Part shown: one piece after another, positions 43,264 through 51,480 of the stretch
Layout: each line of letters starts with the position of its first letter
How positions within the stretch are numbered: the first letter of the stretch is position 1
Source: Bacteroidales bacterium
Lineage (GTDB): Bacteria > Bacteroidota > Bacteroidia > Bacteroidales > UBA932
Direction of reading: 5' to 3'
NCBI GenBank assembly: GCA_017546605.1
Contig: JAFYSH010000011.1
Span: 1 to 64,000 of the forward strand
DNA: 64,000 nt
Notes under the pieces: generated by a model
The model's database searches: none
What the model saw: the letters and a program-made list of their open reading frames with translations, nothing else
What the model was told of the DNA's origin: nothing
Translations under genes and position numbers: made by a program

Positions 43264-43271
43264 CAAAGATA
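43264..43271 (-). promoter_or_regulatory. -7 promoter box for miaB
   Basis: The minus strand reads TATCTTTG, followed by CACT and then the ATG. It lies 8 bp from the divergent box at 43280-43287. Confidence 0.6.
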
Positions 43272-43279
43272 ACTTTTTA

Positions 43280-43287
43280 TATCTTTG
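43280..43287 (+). promoter_or_regulatory. -7 promoter box for the lipoprotein/SPOR gene pair
   Basis: The plus strand reads TATCTTTG, 21 bases before ATG 43309. It excludes the in-frame ATG at 43285. Confidence 0.6.
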
Positions 43288-43308
43288 CGTGATCAAGTTT
43301 TGTATTTT

Positions 43309-43797
43309 ATGAAGAAAATCGCTCTGACTTGTTTGTGCTTGCTTTGCCTGTTGACAGGATGCCAATGGGTGGACCAGGTGGCATTGCAGGATGTGGAAGT
43401 TTCCAAAATACGGGTAGAGATGGGTAAAGGTGTCTTGCTGGAATTGAAGGCAGACATCGATAACGGAAGTAGCCGTTACCTTTCATTGACTGCAGTTGAG
43501 GGTGAAATCTATACCCGAGAAGGGACGGTGGCGCTGGTTTCGTTAGCAGATACATGTCGGATTGCTGCCCATTCACAAGAGGCTGTCCTGCTTCCCTTGC
43601 AGATTCACTTGTCGGATCCGCTTTTGTTATTGAAGATAGGTTTGAACCTGACGCCTCAGGTGCTGGAGGGACTTTATATTAAGGGGACTGCGGATCTGCA
43701 GGTTGCCCGTCGTGCGGATACAAAAGGACGAGTACACCAAATTCAATTGGATGAGATGTTGTTGACGGAAGCGGCCGATCGGATCAATTTATTTTAG
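43309..43797 (+). CDS. Lipoprotein with LEA/WHy-like beta-sandwich
   Basis: The 162-residue lipoprotein has signal residues 1-17 and a lipobox LLTGC. The rest is one beta-rich domain: VSKIRVEMGKGVLLELKADIDN in pieces, SRYLSLTAVEGEIYTREGTVAL, SQEAVLLPLQIHLSDP and LYIKGTADLQV. This is the strand pattern of LEA type 2/WHy domains, proposed to stabilise envelope components. The assignment is by pattern only. ATG 43309 follows from the promoter box. The SPOR gene starts 1 bp after its stop. Confidence 0.72.
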   Translation: MKKIALTCLCLLCLLTGCQWVDQVALQDVEVSKIRVEMGKGVLLELKADIDNGSSRYLSLTAVEGEIYTREGTVALVSLADTCRIAAHSQEAVLLPLQIHLSDPLLLLKIGLNLTPQVLEGLYIKGTADLQVARRADTKGRVHQIQLDEMLLTEAADRINLF

Positions 43798-43798
43798 T

Positions 43799-44305
43799 AT
43801 GTTGAAAATGAAGTATTTATCTTGTTTGTTCTTTTTCCTTTTGGGAATGGGAGCCTTTGCCCAATCAATTGAGCGAGTTTTTCCGCCAAAGGATACGGCA
43901 ACACTTGTTGTGGACTCTTTGGTGGTGGTAGCTCCCGTGGACAGTATTTCCAAATACGACCGTTTGATGCAGCAACTTGGTGATCGGGTCATGATCTCTC
44001 CCGAGTTAAGGGCTGCGTATGAACAGCAGTTGGAAGCCAATCGTTTGCGCGTGGTAAATGGCTACCGCTTGCGGATTTATTTTGATAACCGGCAGATCGC
44101 TCGAAAAGAATCCGAAACCGTTGCCCAGGAGTTCCTGGCTAGTTTCCCGGATATGCCGGTATATCGATCTTACGTCAATCCTTATTTCAAGGTGACGGTG
44201 GGTGATTTTCGGACCAAATCAGAGGCCTTGCAGTTCATGGAGAAAATCCACTTGGCATATCCGGCCGCCTTTTTGGTCCGTGAACCGATTACCGTTGCCT
44301 ATTAA
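43799..44305 (+). CDS. SPOR-domain protein, exported
   Basis: The 168-residue protein has a signal peptide of about 22 residues (ending GAFAQ). Its C-terminal domain contains GYRLRIYFDNRQIARKES, FLASFPDMPVYRSYVNPYF, KVTVGDFRTKSEALQFM and YPAAFLV. That is the SPOR fold, which binds denuded glycan strands of septal peptidoglycan. ATG 43808 (M4) is an alternative start. It is cotranscribed with the preceding lipoprotein gene and ends with a 17-bp tail-to-tail overlap with the GlsB-like gene. Confidence 0.85.
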   Translation: MLKMKYLSCLFFFLLGMGAFAQSIERVFPPKDTATLVVDSLVVVAPVDSISKYDRLMQQLGDRVMISPELRAAYEQQLEANRLRVVNGYRLRIYFDNRQIARKESETVAQEFLASFPDMPVYRSYVNPYFKVTVGDFRTKSEALQFMEKIHLAYPAAFLVREPITVAY

Positions 44306-45269
44306 TCGGCTCTCTCCACCATTTCGGTAGGAACCGTTGGGCCATTGCCTCTTTGATGAAGCGAATCGGGTTGAGGTGTCGTCCAATCCGATCTTCGTAG
44401 AGGTCGGGAATGTAAATCAAAATACCGGTTTCTTCTACGCCACCGAATCCCGGGTTCAATGAAGTTCCGAATACGCGCATTGACGGAGAGATGTTCATGT
44501 AGGAGTTGATCAGTGGCGGGATGAACTCGCCCCGCTCCTTCAGGAGTTTTTGTAGTTTCTTGTAGGCTTCTTTGTATTCCATTCCTTCGAACAGACGCAA
44601 GTATTCTGAGTTGTTGTTGTCGTATTCGATTGCGGAAATCGGGCGGACGAGTTTGTCTGGATCTTCGAAGAAATGGTGCAGGAAGTGCAGCAGAATGTTT
44701 CGGGCTTTCACATTATAGGTGCTGTACATGGTGACCTTTCCGAAGAAATAGTGGTGATTGTTATAGCGAACCATCAAGGCACCCAGACCATCCCATAAAT
44801 TATCCAATGAGTAAAGGCCCTTGGTTTTCATGCGGGTTCCCTGGTAGCTGGGTTGGATGAATGACCGGCCCAATTCAATGGTTTGAGGCAGGTATTCATT
44901 GATAAAGGAGTCCGAGAAATGAAAAAGTTCGCGGGTAGCCAATTGCTCGGGAATGATTTCGTTGCCCAACAAATAGCGGTATCCGCCGATAATTTCTTGT
45001 TCGATGGGATCCCAAACGATGAGTTGTCGGTAAGGGTGTTCCGGATCCAGGTCAAATTCATCAATGTCAACGGATTTTCCAGTTCCGCCGCCCGCTGCAC
45101 GGAATGACAATTCGCGCAAACGTCCAATCTCCTGCATAACGGCCGGCGAGTTTTGTGCGGTCACTTCGTACAATTCATTTTCTCCCTTTCGGGTATTCCG
45201 AATGTATTTGTCTTGGGTCAGTTCTGATAGAATCAGTTTGCGATCCACGGGAGGGATGATGGTTTCCAT
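44289..45269 (-). CDS. glsB: GNAT N-acyltransferase, GlsB-like (glycine lipid synthesis)
   Basis: The 326 residues fit the OlsB/GlsB branch of GNAT-fold acyltransferases. Visible segments are IGRLRELSFRAAGGGTGKSVDIDEFDLD, QEIIGGYRYLLG, TIELGRSFIQPSYQG and LMVRYNNHHYFFGKVTMY (in pieces). In Bacteroides the GlsB protein N-acylates glycine and GlsA adds the second acyl chain, producing glycine lipids (family knowledge). The adjacent plsC-like gene 11 bp upstream supports this pairing. The protein is cytosolic or membrane-associated, with no TM helix. ATG 45269 is the only plausible start. Confidence 0.83.
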   Translation of the reverse strand: METIIPPVDRKLILSELTQDKYIRNTRKGENELYEVTAQNSPAVMQEIGRLRELSFRAAGGGTGKSVDIDEFDLDPEHPYRQLIVWDPIEQEIIGGYRYLLGNEIIPEQLATRELFHFSDSFINEYLPQTIELGRSFIQPSYQGTRMKTKGLYSLDNLWDGLGALMVRYNNHHYFFGKVTMYSTYNVKARNILLHFLHHFFEDPDKLVRPISAIEYDNNNSEYLRLFEGMEYKEAYKKLQKLLKERGEFIPPLINSYMNISPSMRVFGTSLNPGFGGVEETGILIYIPDLYEDRIGRHLNPIRFIKEAMAQRFLPKWWREPINRQR

Positions 45270-45280
45270 ACTTATTTTTG

Positions 45281-46102
45281 TTAGGGTTTTAGTCGGTATG
45301 TTTGATTACGGAAGAATTCCACCCATTGCGGGAGGGTTTTCTCGTTGGTTAGTTGTTCGTGCGAAAAGGGTTGTCCAATGTACAAGTCGAAGGTTTTGTG
45401 TTGTTGGCGGAACATTTCATGCGGAAGCAAGGCCATTCCGATGTTGAAACGGATGCCCAGGCGGGAGCGCAGCCACTCCAGCCGATAGAAGAAACGGGAG
45501 TTCCGGCCATCAAAGTACAAGGGTACAATGTCCCGTTGGGATTCACGGGCCTTGATTACAAAGGTCTTCTTCCATTCCAGATCTTGGATTCTTCCATCAA
45601 TCAATCGGGAACAGAGCCCAGCCGGGAAGTAGAGCATTTGGGCATCCGAGGAGAATGCTTCTTGGATTTTGGTAGCATAGTCGGCCTTCATCCGACCGAA
45701 TTTGTTGATGGGAATAAACAGGCAACGAAGCGGTTCGATGAACATCAGCAGGTCGTTGACTACAAAACGAACGTCTTGGAATTGTTGACCAAAATGAGCA
45801 ATGAGTATCATGCCGTCCAGTCCCCCCATGGGATGGTTGCAGACAAAAATGTAGCGTTTGTTGGGGTCCAGGTTTTCACCACCGTGTACACGCCAATTGA
45901 CATCCAGGGTTTTGAGGGCTCCGCTCGCAAATTCGACTCCCTCTTTTCCTTGAAGTTCATCCAAAGCACGATTGATTTCATCCTGGTGGATCAGCTTCTC
46001 CATCAGGCGGATCAAGAACTTTGGCAAACCCTTTTTGCCAGCGGGTCGCTTGCTCGCAATGATCTTTTCAATGTCGACTTCTAATTTTTTTTCCGTCACC
46101 AT
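45281..46102 (-). CDS. glsA: PlsC-like O-acyltransferase, GlsA-like (glycine lipid synthesis)
   Basis: The 273 residues belong to the lysophospholipid acyltransferase family. The catalytic NHPMGGLDGM (H-x4-D) lies near residue 85, a PINKFGRMK region near 135, and YFPAGLCSR (family form FPEGTRS) near 160. Pairing with the downstream GNAT gene matches GlsA/GlsB, in which GlsA O-acylates the 3-hydroxy fatty acid of acyl-glycine. ATG 46102 is preferred because a -7 box at 46144-46151 would leave the in-frame ATG at 46141 nearly at the transcription start. Confidence 0.83.
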   Translation of the reverse strand: MVTEKKLEVDIEKIIASKRPAGKKGLPKFLIRLMEKLIHQDEINRALDELQGKEGVEFASGALKTLDVNWRVHGGENLDPNKRYIFVCNHPMGGLDGMILIAHFGQQFQDVRFVVNDLLMFIEPLRCLFIPINKFGRMKADYATKIQEAFSSDAQMLYFPAGLCSRLIDGRIQDLEWKKTFVIKARESQRDIVPLYFDGRNSRFFYRLEWLRSRLGIRFNIGMALLPHEMFRQQHKTFDLYIGQPFSHEQLTNEKTLPQWVEFFRNQTYRLKP

Positions 46103-46143
46103 TCTTGTTCGGTCTGCATTTTGCAGTACTAGGTTTAACACGA

Positions 46144-46151
46144 CAAAGTTA
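46144..46151 (-). promoter_or_regulatory. -7 promoter box for the glsA-glsB operon
   Basis: The minus strand reads TAACTTTG. It lies 11 bp from the divergent rpoN box. Confidence 0.5.
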
Positions 46152-46162
46152 AATAAAAATCA

Positions 46163-46170
46163 TATCTTTG
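46163..46170 (+). promoter_or_regulatory. -7 promoter box for rpoN
   Basis: The plus strand reads TATCTTTG, followed by TAAAT and then the rpoN ATG at 46176, so a leaderless mRNA is predicted. Confidence 0.55.
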
Positions 46171-46175
46171 TAAAT

Positions 46176-47582
46176 ATGATTAAGCAAGTAGCTCAACAGA
46201 AAATGCAGCAAGGGCTTTCCCCTTTGCAAATTCAGACGATCAAGTTGTTGGAATTGCCGACCTTGGAGCTGGAACAACGGATTCGTAAGGAACTGGAAGA
46301 GAATCCGGTTCTGGACGAGGTTTCTGAAGAGGAAGGGGATGATGTAACCCCCAAGAATGTCTCCTTGAGTGATTATCAGCAGGAAGAGTCAACCGCTTCC
46401 TATAAATTATATGCCAATAATCAGGGGAAGGACCTCAAGCCCCAATATACTGTCTTTCCGGTGAAGGAGAGCTTTCACCAAAGCATGGAGATGCAGTTGG
46501 GTTATAGTCCCCTGGATCCCAGACAGCGGGAAATAGCCCTGTACCTTATTGGAAGTCTGGACGATGATGGCTATCTGCGTGTGGATATGGAATCGCTGGT
46601 GGACAACTTGGCTTTCAAATTGAACATTGAGTCTTCGGTAGAGGAATTGGAAAGTGTTTTGCGGGTGATTCAGGAGTTGGAGCCCGTGGGTATCGGTGCT
46701 CGGGATTTACAGGAATGCTTGTTGTTGCAGATTCATGCCAAGACAGTCACCCCTGCCCGTCGTATCGCAGAGCGTATTCTTAAGGACTTTTTTGTGGAGT
46801 TCACGAAGCGTCATTACCAAAAGATTATGACTCGGTTGCAGATCACGGAGGAAGAACTGAAATTGGCGATCGAAGAAATCGTACACTTGAATCCTCGTCC
46901 CGGAGGACAGATTGATGATTCGTATTCGGAGCAGACCCAACAGGTGGTACCTGACTTTTTATTGGATGTGGTGGATGGTGAGCTGGTGCTTTCGATGCCG
47001 AAGTTCTCGGTGCCGGAGTTGCGGGTGAACAAACGTTATGCCGATATTTTGATGCAGTCGGCTCAATCACAAACTCGTTCTTCCCGCGAGACGGCTTCGT
47101 TTGTCAAACAAAAGCTGGACGCAGCCAAATGGTTTGTGGAAGCGATCAAGCAACGGCAAAATACGCTTCAAAATACCATGAATGCCATCCTGGAGTTTCA
47201 ACGGGAGTTCTTTATTGATGGAGAGGAAACCAAATTGCGCCCCATGGTTTTAAAAAATATCGCGGAAAAGACGGGTTTGGATATTTCTACGATTTCCCGC
47301 GTTGTGAACTGCAAGTACATTCAAACCCATTTTGGGATTTATCCTTTGAAATATTTTTTCTCAGAAGGGCTGATGACCAATTCGGGCGAAGAAGTGTCAA
47401 CTCGTGAAATTAAAAACGTATTGGTGGACCAAATCGAGGTGGAAGATAAAAGAAAGCCCCTCACGGATGAGGAGCTTGTCATTCTGCTTGCGGAAAAAGG
47501 ATACAAAGTAGCCCGCCGGACAGTCGCGAAATACCGGGAGCAATTGAATATTCCTATTGCCCGGTTACGCAAGGAGCTATAG
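46176..47582 (+). CDS. rpoN: RNA polymerase sigma-54 factor
   Basis: The 468-residue sigma-54 begins with region I, MIKQVAQQKMQQGLSPLQIQ, rich in Gln/Leu, which contacts activators. An acidic region II and the core-binding domain (LDPRQREIALYLIGSLDDDGYL) follow. A HTH segment (TGLDISTISRVVNCKYIQTHFG) and the RpoN box ARRTVAKYRE near the C-terminus complete it. The N-terminus aligns with known RpoN starts, which supports ATG 46176 although it is 5 bases after the -7 box; ATG 46203 would remove part of region I. It converges on upp with a 6-bp overlap. Confidence 0.95.
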   Translation: MIKQVAQQKMQQGLSPLQIQTIKLLELPTLELEQRIRKELEENPVLDEVSEEEGDDVTPKNVSLSDYQQEESTASYKLYANNQGKDLKPQYTVFPVKESFHQSMEMQLGYSPLDPRQREIALYLIGSLDDDGYLRVDMESLVDNLAFKLNIESSVEELESVLRVIQELEPVGIGARDLQECLLLQIHAKTVTPARRIAERILKDFFVEFTKRHYQKIMTRLQITEEELKLAIEEIVHLNPRPGGQIDDSYSEQTQQVVPDFLLDVVDGELVLSMPKFSVPELRVNKRYADILMQSAQSQTRSSRETASFVKQKLDAAKWFVEAIKQRQNTLQNTMNAILEFQREFFIDGEETKLRPMVLKNIAEKTGLDISTISRVVNCKYIQTHFGIYPLKYFFSEGLMTNSGEEVSTREIKNVLVDQIEVEDKRKPLTDEELVILLAEKGYKVARRTVAKYREQLNIPIARLRKEL

Positions 47583-48230
47583 TTTGTCGCCAAAGGCCAA
47601 GTCGCCTGCGTCTCCCAAACCGGGAACAATGTACGACTTGTTGGTCAGTTCTTCATCAATTGCACCCACCCACAGGGTTGTCTTTTTGTGAGAGAGGTGT
47701 TTTGATAAGTATTCTACGCCAAATCGGCTAGCAATCGGACAGATGATGTGGGTGTGTGACGGTTCACCGTCTTTACATAAGCGCTCGTGTGCCAATACGA
47801 TTGAGGAACCTGTTGCCAGCATGGTATCTGCCAAAAGCAGGGTTTTTCCTTCGATGGATGGGTTGCTGGAATATTCAATCTGTATCGTGAATTTGTTGTC
47901 TTTGCCATATTTTCGGTAGGCTGCAATGAATGCGTTTTGTGCGCGGTCAAAGTAATGCAGCAGCCCTTCGTGCAACGGAAGTCCGGCTCGCAAGATGCTG
48001 GCAATGACGATTTGATTGGCAATCCGGTTGCAATTGGCAATGCCCAGCGGAGTTGTTACCGCAGTTTCTTCGTAGTTCAAAGTTTTGCTGATCTCATAAG
48101 CAAACACTTCTCCGATGCGTTCCAGGTTGCGGCGAAAACGCATTGCATCCTTTTGGATGACCTGGTCGCGGAGTTCCATAATGAAGTGGTTGAATACGGA
48201 GTTCTGTTCGGTAAGGTTGATGATTTTCAT
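47577..48230 (-). CDS. upp: Uracil phosphoribosyltransferase
   Basis: Upp salvages uracil to UMP using PRPP. The 217 residues show RAGLPLHEGLLHYF, the PRPP loop region LLLADTMLATGSSIVLA (family form DPMLATG, here DTMLATG), HIICPIASRFGVEYL and the uracil-binding C-terminal YIVPGLGDAGDLAFGDKL. It is the third gene after def and the phosphohexomutase gene in the same direction, 14 bp from the latter. Confidence 0.93.
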   Translation of the reverse strand: MKIINLTEQNSVFNHFIMELRDQVIQKDAMRFRRNLERIGEVFAYEISKTLNYEETAVTTPLGIANCNRIANQIVIASILRAGLPLHEGLLHYFDRAQNAFIAAYRKYGKDNKFTIQIEYSSNPSIEGKTLLLADTMLATGSSIVLAHERLCKDGEPSHTHIICPIASRFGVEYLSKHLSHKKTTLWVGAIDEELTNKSYIVPGLGDAGDLAFGDKL

Positions 48231-48244
48231 GGTTAAGTTAGGAT

Positions 48245-49600
48245 TTATTGGAAAGAAAGAATCAGCTTGCGGGTTTCTTCGATTTTCTGTTCTAGAAGTT
48301 CGGGACTGTCAGCCTCGCACAGGAAGCGCAGGTAAGGCTCTGTATTGGAGGGGCGGATGTTGAACCACCAATGAGGGAATTCAACTCGGTAGCCGTCGAA
48401 ATCCATTTGTTGGGTAGGGGTTTCTTGAGCCAGAAAGTGTGCCCGGACAGCATCCATAGCTTCTTGTTTGCGTTCAAGTTTGAAATTGATTTCGCCTGAA
48501 TTTTCGTAGCGTGCAATGGCTCCGATGAGTTGGGAGAATGTTTTACCAGCGCGTTTGGCTGCGGCAACCTGATTCAAAACAATCAAGGAGGCCATCAGGC
48601 CACTATCGGAGTAGAAGAAATCCTTGAAGTAATAGTGGCCGGCTAACTCACCACCAAACAAACCGTCGATTTCCCGGAGTTTGAGTGCAGCAAAGGCCCG
48701 ACCGACTTTCCAAGTATGAACTTCTGCACCGCGCGGTTCCAGGTATTCACCTACGGCCTTGGAGCTGCGGATATCCTGCAGTACCCGGATGGGCTGATGG
48801 GTCTTTTCCGGGATGAAATAGTCACCCAGTAAAGCAATGATCAGGTCTGGAGAGACAAAGATGCCCTTTTCATCAATGAACATTACGCGGTCGGCATCAC
48901 CATCGTAGATGACGCCAATATCGCACGCGTCTTCTTGCACTTTCTTGCGCAAGGCGAGGGTGTTTTCAGCAACCAGCGGGTTGGGTTCGTGATTGGGGAA
49001 ACTGCCGTCCATCTCTTCATAAAGGTAGAGCGGGGCATCTCCGAACAGTTTTTTTGCAAAGAGGGCAGCCATGCCATTGGAAAGGTCCATGGCAATTTTT
49101 AGGTTACTGATGTCCCCCAAGTATTTGCGTTGGAATTGCAGGTATTCGTCGAGTACGTTGATGAAAATGATTTTACCACGGTTCTCTTCGGCAACCGGCT
49201 GGATCGGCCGGTTGTTTAGGATCCAACTTTCCAACTGGCCCAAACCGGTGTCGTAGCCAACGGGTAGTGCGTTTTCTCGCGAAACCTTCAATCCGTTGTA
49301 TTCGGCTGGATTGTGGGAGGCTGTAATCTGTACGGATGCCTTGAATCCTCGGTTGGCGGTTGTGAAGTACACCATCGGGGTGGTACTCAATCCCATATCA
49401 TAGGCATCGGCTCCTGCGTCGTTGATGCCTCGGATGAGCCATTCCCGAATTTCGGGCGAGGAGGTGCGGTCGTCTCTACCCACCAAGATGGAACGGGTAT
49501 TCAAAAGTTCCGGCAAGAAGAAGCCGATCCGATAGACGGTATCGTGATCGAAGTCCTTTCCATAAATGCCACGGATGTCGTATGCGTGAAATGCTCCCAT
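48245..49600 (-). CDS. Phosphomannomutase/phosphoglucomutase
   Basis: The 451 residues have the alpha-D-phosphohexomutase layout. FHAYDIRGIYG is at the N-terminus. The phosphoserine loop is VQITASHNPAEYNGLKVS (Ser near 97). The metal loop is VIYDGDADRVMFID near 235. The sugar loop GELAGHYYFKDFFYSD lies near 315. The phosphate loop RPSNTEPYLRFLCE lies near 425. The GEL/AGH sugar loop fits the PMM/PGM class rather than GlmM. With manC at 15273-16376 it could provide GDP-mannose. It lies between def and upp. Confidence 0.92.
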   Translation of the reverse strand: MGAFHAYDIRGIYGKDFDHDTVYRIGFFLPELLNTRSILVGRDDRTSSPEIREWLIRGINDAGADAYDMGLSTTPMVYFTTANRGFKASVQITASHNPAEYNGLKVSRENALPVGYDTGLGQLESWILNNRPIQPVAEENRGKIIFINVLDEYLQFQRKYLGDISNLKIAMDLSNGMAALFAKKLFGDAPLYLYEEMDGSFPNHEPNPLVAENTLALRKKVQEDACDIGVIYDGDADRVMFIDEKGIFVSPDLIIALLGDYFIPEKTHQPIRVLQDIRSSKAVGEYLEPRGAEVHTWKVGRAFAALKLREIDGLFGGELAGHYYFKDFFYSDSGLMASLIVLNQVAAAKRAGKTFSQLIGAIARYENSGEINFKLERKQEAMDAVRAHFLAQETPTQQMDFDGYRVEFPHWWFNIRPSNTEPYLRFLCEADSPELLEQKIEETRKLILSFQ

Positions 49601-49609
49601 AATGGATTG

Positions 49610-50173
49610 TTATTTGTCGAATTTGGCGCGATAGTGGGTTCTGACTTTACCGCGTGAAATGTTGTAAAGTTTGCTACCAATCATCTTTTTGCGGATAGGG
49701 GCAGCTTTATCGGTGAAAACGATGCCATTGAGGTGGTCCATTTCGTGTTGGACCATTCGGCAGGCGAATTCTTCAAAACGTTCTTCGCAAGGTTCCAGAT
49801 TTTCGTTCAAATAAGCCACTTTCATCCAGCTCGGGCGGATGATGTCGCAATGGATGTCCGGAATACTGAGGCAACCTTCGTTGTAAGTGGCCGTTTCTTC
49901 GGAGGCTTCAATGACGGTCGGGTTGATCATTACCCGTCGGAAATCCTTTAGGGCAGGATAGACGTCGGTAAGATCGCTTCCATCCACGATGAGCAGTTGT
50001 TGACTGAGGCCAATTTGCGGGGCGGCTAGTCCGACACCGTCTGCATTGCGCATCGTTTCAAACATATTCTCAATCAGGATCTTGAGTTCTTCCCGATTCA
50101 CAGATTCGGGATCAATCGGGGCGGCTTGCATTTTCAAAACGTCAGAGCCATACAGGTAAATGGGTAAAATCAT
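49610..50173 (-). CDS. def: Peptide deformylase
   Basis: The metalloenzyme removes the N-formyl group from new proteins. The 187 residues have all three motifs: GVGLAAPQIGLSQQ, EGCLSIPDIHCDI (metal Cys) and CRMVQHEMDHLNG (HExxH-type QHEMDH). The family length is 170-190. It follows ruvX with a 4-bp gap and precedes the phosphohexomutase gene. Confidence 0.96.
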   Translation of the reverse strand: MILPIYLYGSDVLKMQAAPIDPESVNREELKILIENMFETMRNADGVGLAAPQIGLSQQLLIVDGSDLTDVYPALKDFRRVMINPTVIEASEETATYNEGCLSIPDIHCDIIRPSWMKVAYLNENLEPCEERFEEFACRMVQHEMDHLNGIVFTDKAAPIRKKMIGSKLYNISRGKVRTHYRAKFDK

Positions 50174-50177
50174 TGTG

Positions 50178-50591
50178 TTATTTAGTTCTATCCAAGTAGG
50201 TTTGCAGAATTAGTGCCGCGCTCACTTTGTCAATGGCACTTTTATCTCTCCGGTCCATTTTTTTTACGCCGCTGTCGATCAGTGAGCGGAAGGCCAGCAC
50301 TGAGGTGAATCGTTCGTCTTCCAGGGTAACCGGAATCTCCGGGAAATGTTTTTTGAGCTGTTTCAAGAACACATCCACGTAAGCAGCTGCCTCGGCAGGC
50401 TGGTTGTTGAGGTTCATCGGATAGCCGACGACAAATCTTGAAACAGTCTGATTTTGGGTATATTTTTTGAGATATTCCACTATCTTTGCAGATGGGATTG
50501 TCTCCAGAGGAGAAGCAAAAATGCCAAGGGGGTCGCTGACAGCAACTCCTACGCGTTTTTTGCCGTAGTCAATACCAAGAATACGATTCAT
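50178..50591 (-). CDS. ruvX: Putative pre-16S rRNA nuclease / Holliday-junction resolvase-like RuvX (YqgF)
   Basis: The 137-residue RNase H-fold protein starts RILGIDYGKKRVGVAVSDPLG, the family signature with the first Asp. It contains FVVGYPMNLNNQPAEAA and VTLEDERFTSVLA, and ends with DKSAIDKVSAALILQTYLD. YqgF acts in 16S rRNA 5'-end processing. The ATG at 50591 fits the conserved N-terminus exactly, yet the -7 box TACCTTTG ends only 4 bases before it, so a leaderless mRNA is predicted. It is the first gene of ruvX-def-phosphohexomutase-upp. Confidence 0.93.
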   Translation of the reverse strand: MNRILGIDYGKKRVGVAVSDPLGIFASPLETIPSAKIVEYLKKYTQNQTVSRFVVGYPMNLNNQPAEAAAYVDVFLKQLKKHFPEIPVTLEDERFTSVLAFRSLIDSGVKKMDRRDKSAIDKVSAALILQTYLDRTK

Positions 50592-50595
50592 ACGA

Positions 50596-50603
50596 CAAAG
50601 GTA
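50596..50603 (-). promoter_or_regulatory. -7 promoter box for ruvX operon
   Basis: The minus strand reads TACCTTTG, followed by TCGT and then the ruvX ATG. Confidence 0.55.
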
Positions 50604-50617
50604 GGTTTTTAAACGAA

Positions 50618-51475
50618 ATGAATAAAGAGAATAAAGAAAAAAAGCGGGATTTGTTTCGGAAATACCGGATATCGGTCATTGATGATGAGTCACACCGCTT
50701 TCTTTTTGTTTTTCATGGAACAAAATGGAAAATTCTGGTAGGATTGAGCTTGACGTTGCTGGTCTTTACGATTTTCCTTTCTGTACTGATAATCTACACA
50801 CCGATACGTCGTCTGATTCCAGGTTATCCCTCTGCTCAAACCCGCCACCTGGCCGCTCAGAATGCCCGAAAAGTGGATTCGCTGGAGCGGGAAATGTGGG
50901 TTTGGTCCCTGCAGTTCAGCAATGTGCAACGGATTTTGAGTGGACAAGAACCGCTGAAAATGGACAGTTTGTTACAGGATCGTCGTTTGACCCCGGATTT
51001 TTCAGCAACGGATGCCTACCGGTATGAAGATTCCTTGTTGCGGGATAAAATCGATCGGGCAGAACGTTTCAATCTTTCAGAGATACGTAGCCGTGATTTG
51101 GGCTTGGAGGCGCTGGTCTTGTTCCCTCCGGTCAAGGGGGTTGTTTCGGAGGCCTATGATGAGGTTCGTCATCCCTATTTGGACCTGGCTGTTGAGGAAA
51201 ATTCCGTGGTGTCTTCTGTGATGGATGGAACGGTCATCTTTGCCTCTTGGCAAGACGATACAGGATATACACTTTACATCCAGCACAAGGATGATCTGAT
51301 TTCGGTGTACAAGCACAACGCAAAACTCATTAAGAAAGTAGGGGAAAAAGTGACGGCAGGAATGCCGATTGCGATGTCTGGAAATACAGGCAAGCTGACG
51401 ACGGCTCCTCACTTGCATTTTGAACTCTGGTATCGGGGAAGTCCGATTGACCCGATTAAATACATGAAACTATAG
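50618..51475 (+). CDS. M23 family peptidase (LytM domain), membrane-anchored
   Basis: The 285 residues have a basic cytosolic N-terminus and one TM helix (about 33-57: ILVGLSLTLLVFTIFLSVLII is its core). A coiled region follows, then a C-terminal M23 domain: VRHPYLDLAVEENSVV with the first zinc His/Asp, DGTVIFASWQDDTGYTLYIQH, and APHLHFELWYRGSPIDP with HxH. All metal ligands appear present, so it may be an active peptidoglycan endopeptidase rather than a regulator. It leads a run of envelope genes: dxr (5 bp later), rseP and the DUF4837 gene. Confidence 0.88.
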   Translation: MNKENKEKKRDLFRKYRISVIDDESHRFLFVFHGTKWKILVGLSLTLLVFTIFLSVLIIYTPIRRLIPGYPSAQTRHLAAQNARKVDSLEREMWVWSLQFSNVQRILSGQEPLKMDSLLQDRRLTPDFSATDAYRYEDSLLRDKIDRAERFNLSEIRSRDLGLEALVLFPPVKGVVSEAYDEVRHPYLDLAVEENSVVSSVMDGTVIFASWQDDTGYTLYIQHKDDLISVYKHNAKLIKKVGEKVTAGMPIAMSGNTGKLTTAPHLHFELWYRGSPIDPIKYMKL

Positions 51476-51480
51476 GTGTT

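Noticed and set aside
45353..46084. 243-codon open frame on the plus strand opposite glsA
   Set aside because: It lies fully antisense to a gene with clear acyltransferase motifs, has no recognisable domain, and no promoter or sensible start.
45972..46175. rpoN extended upstream to ATG 45972
   Set aside because: The extra 68 codons are antisense to glsA and upstream of the promoter; sigma-54 homology begins at 46176.
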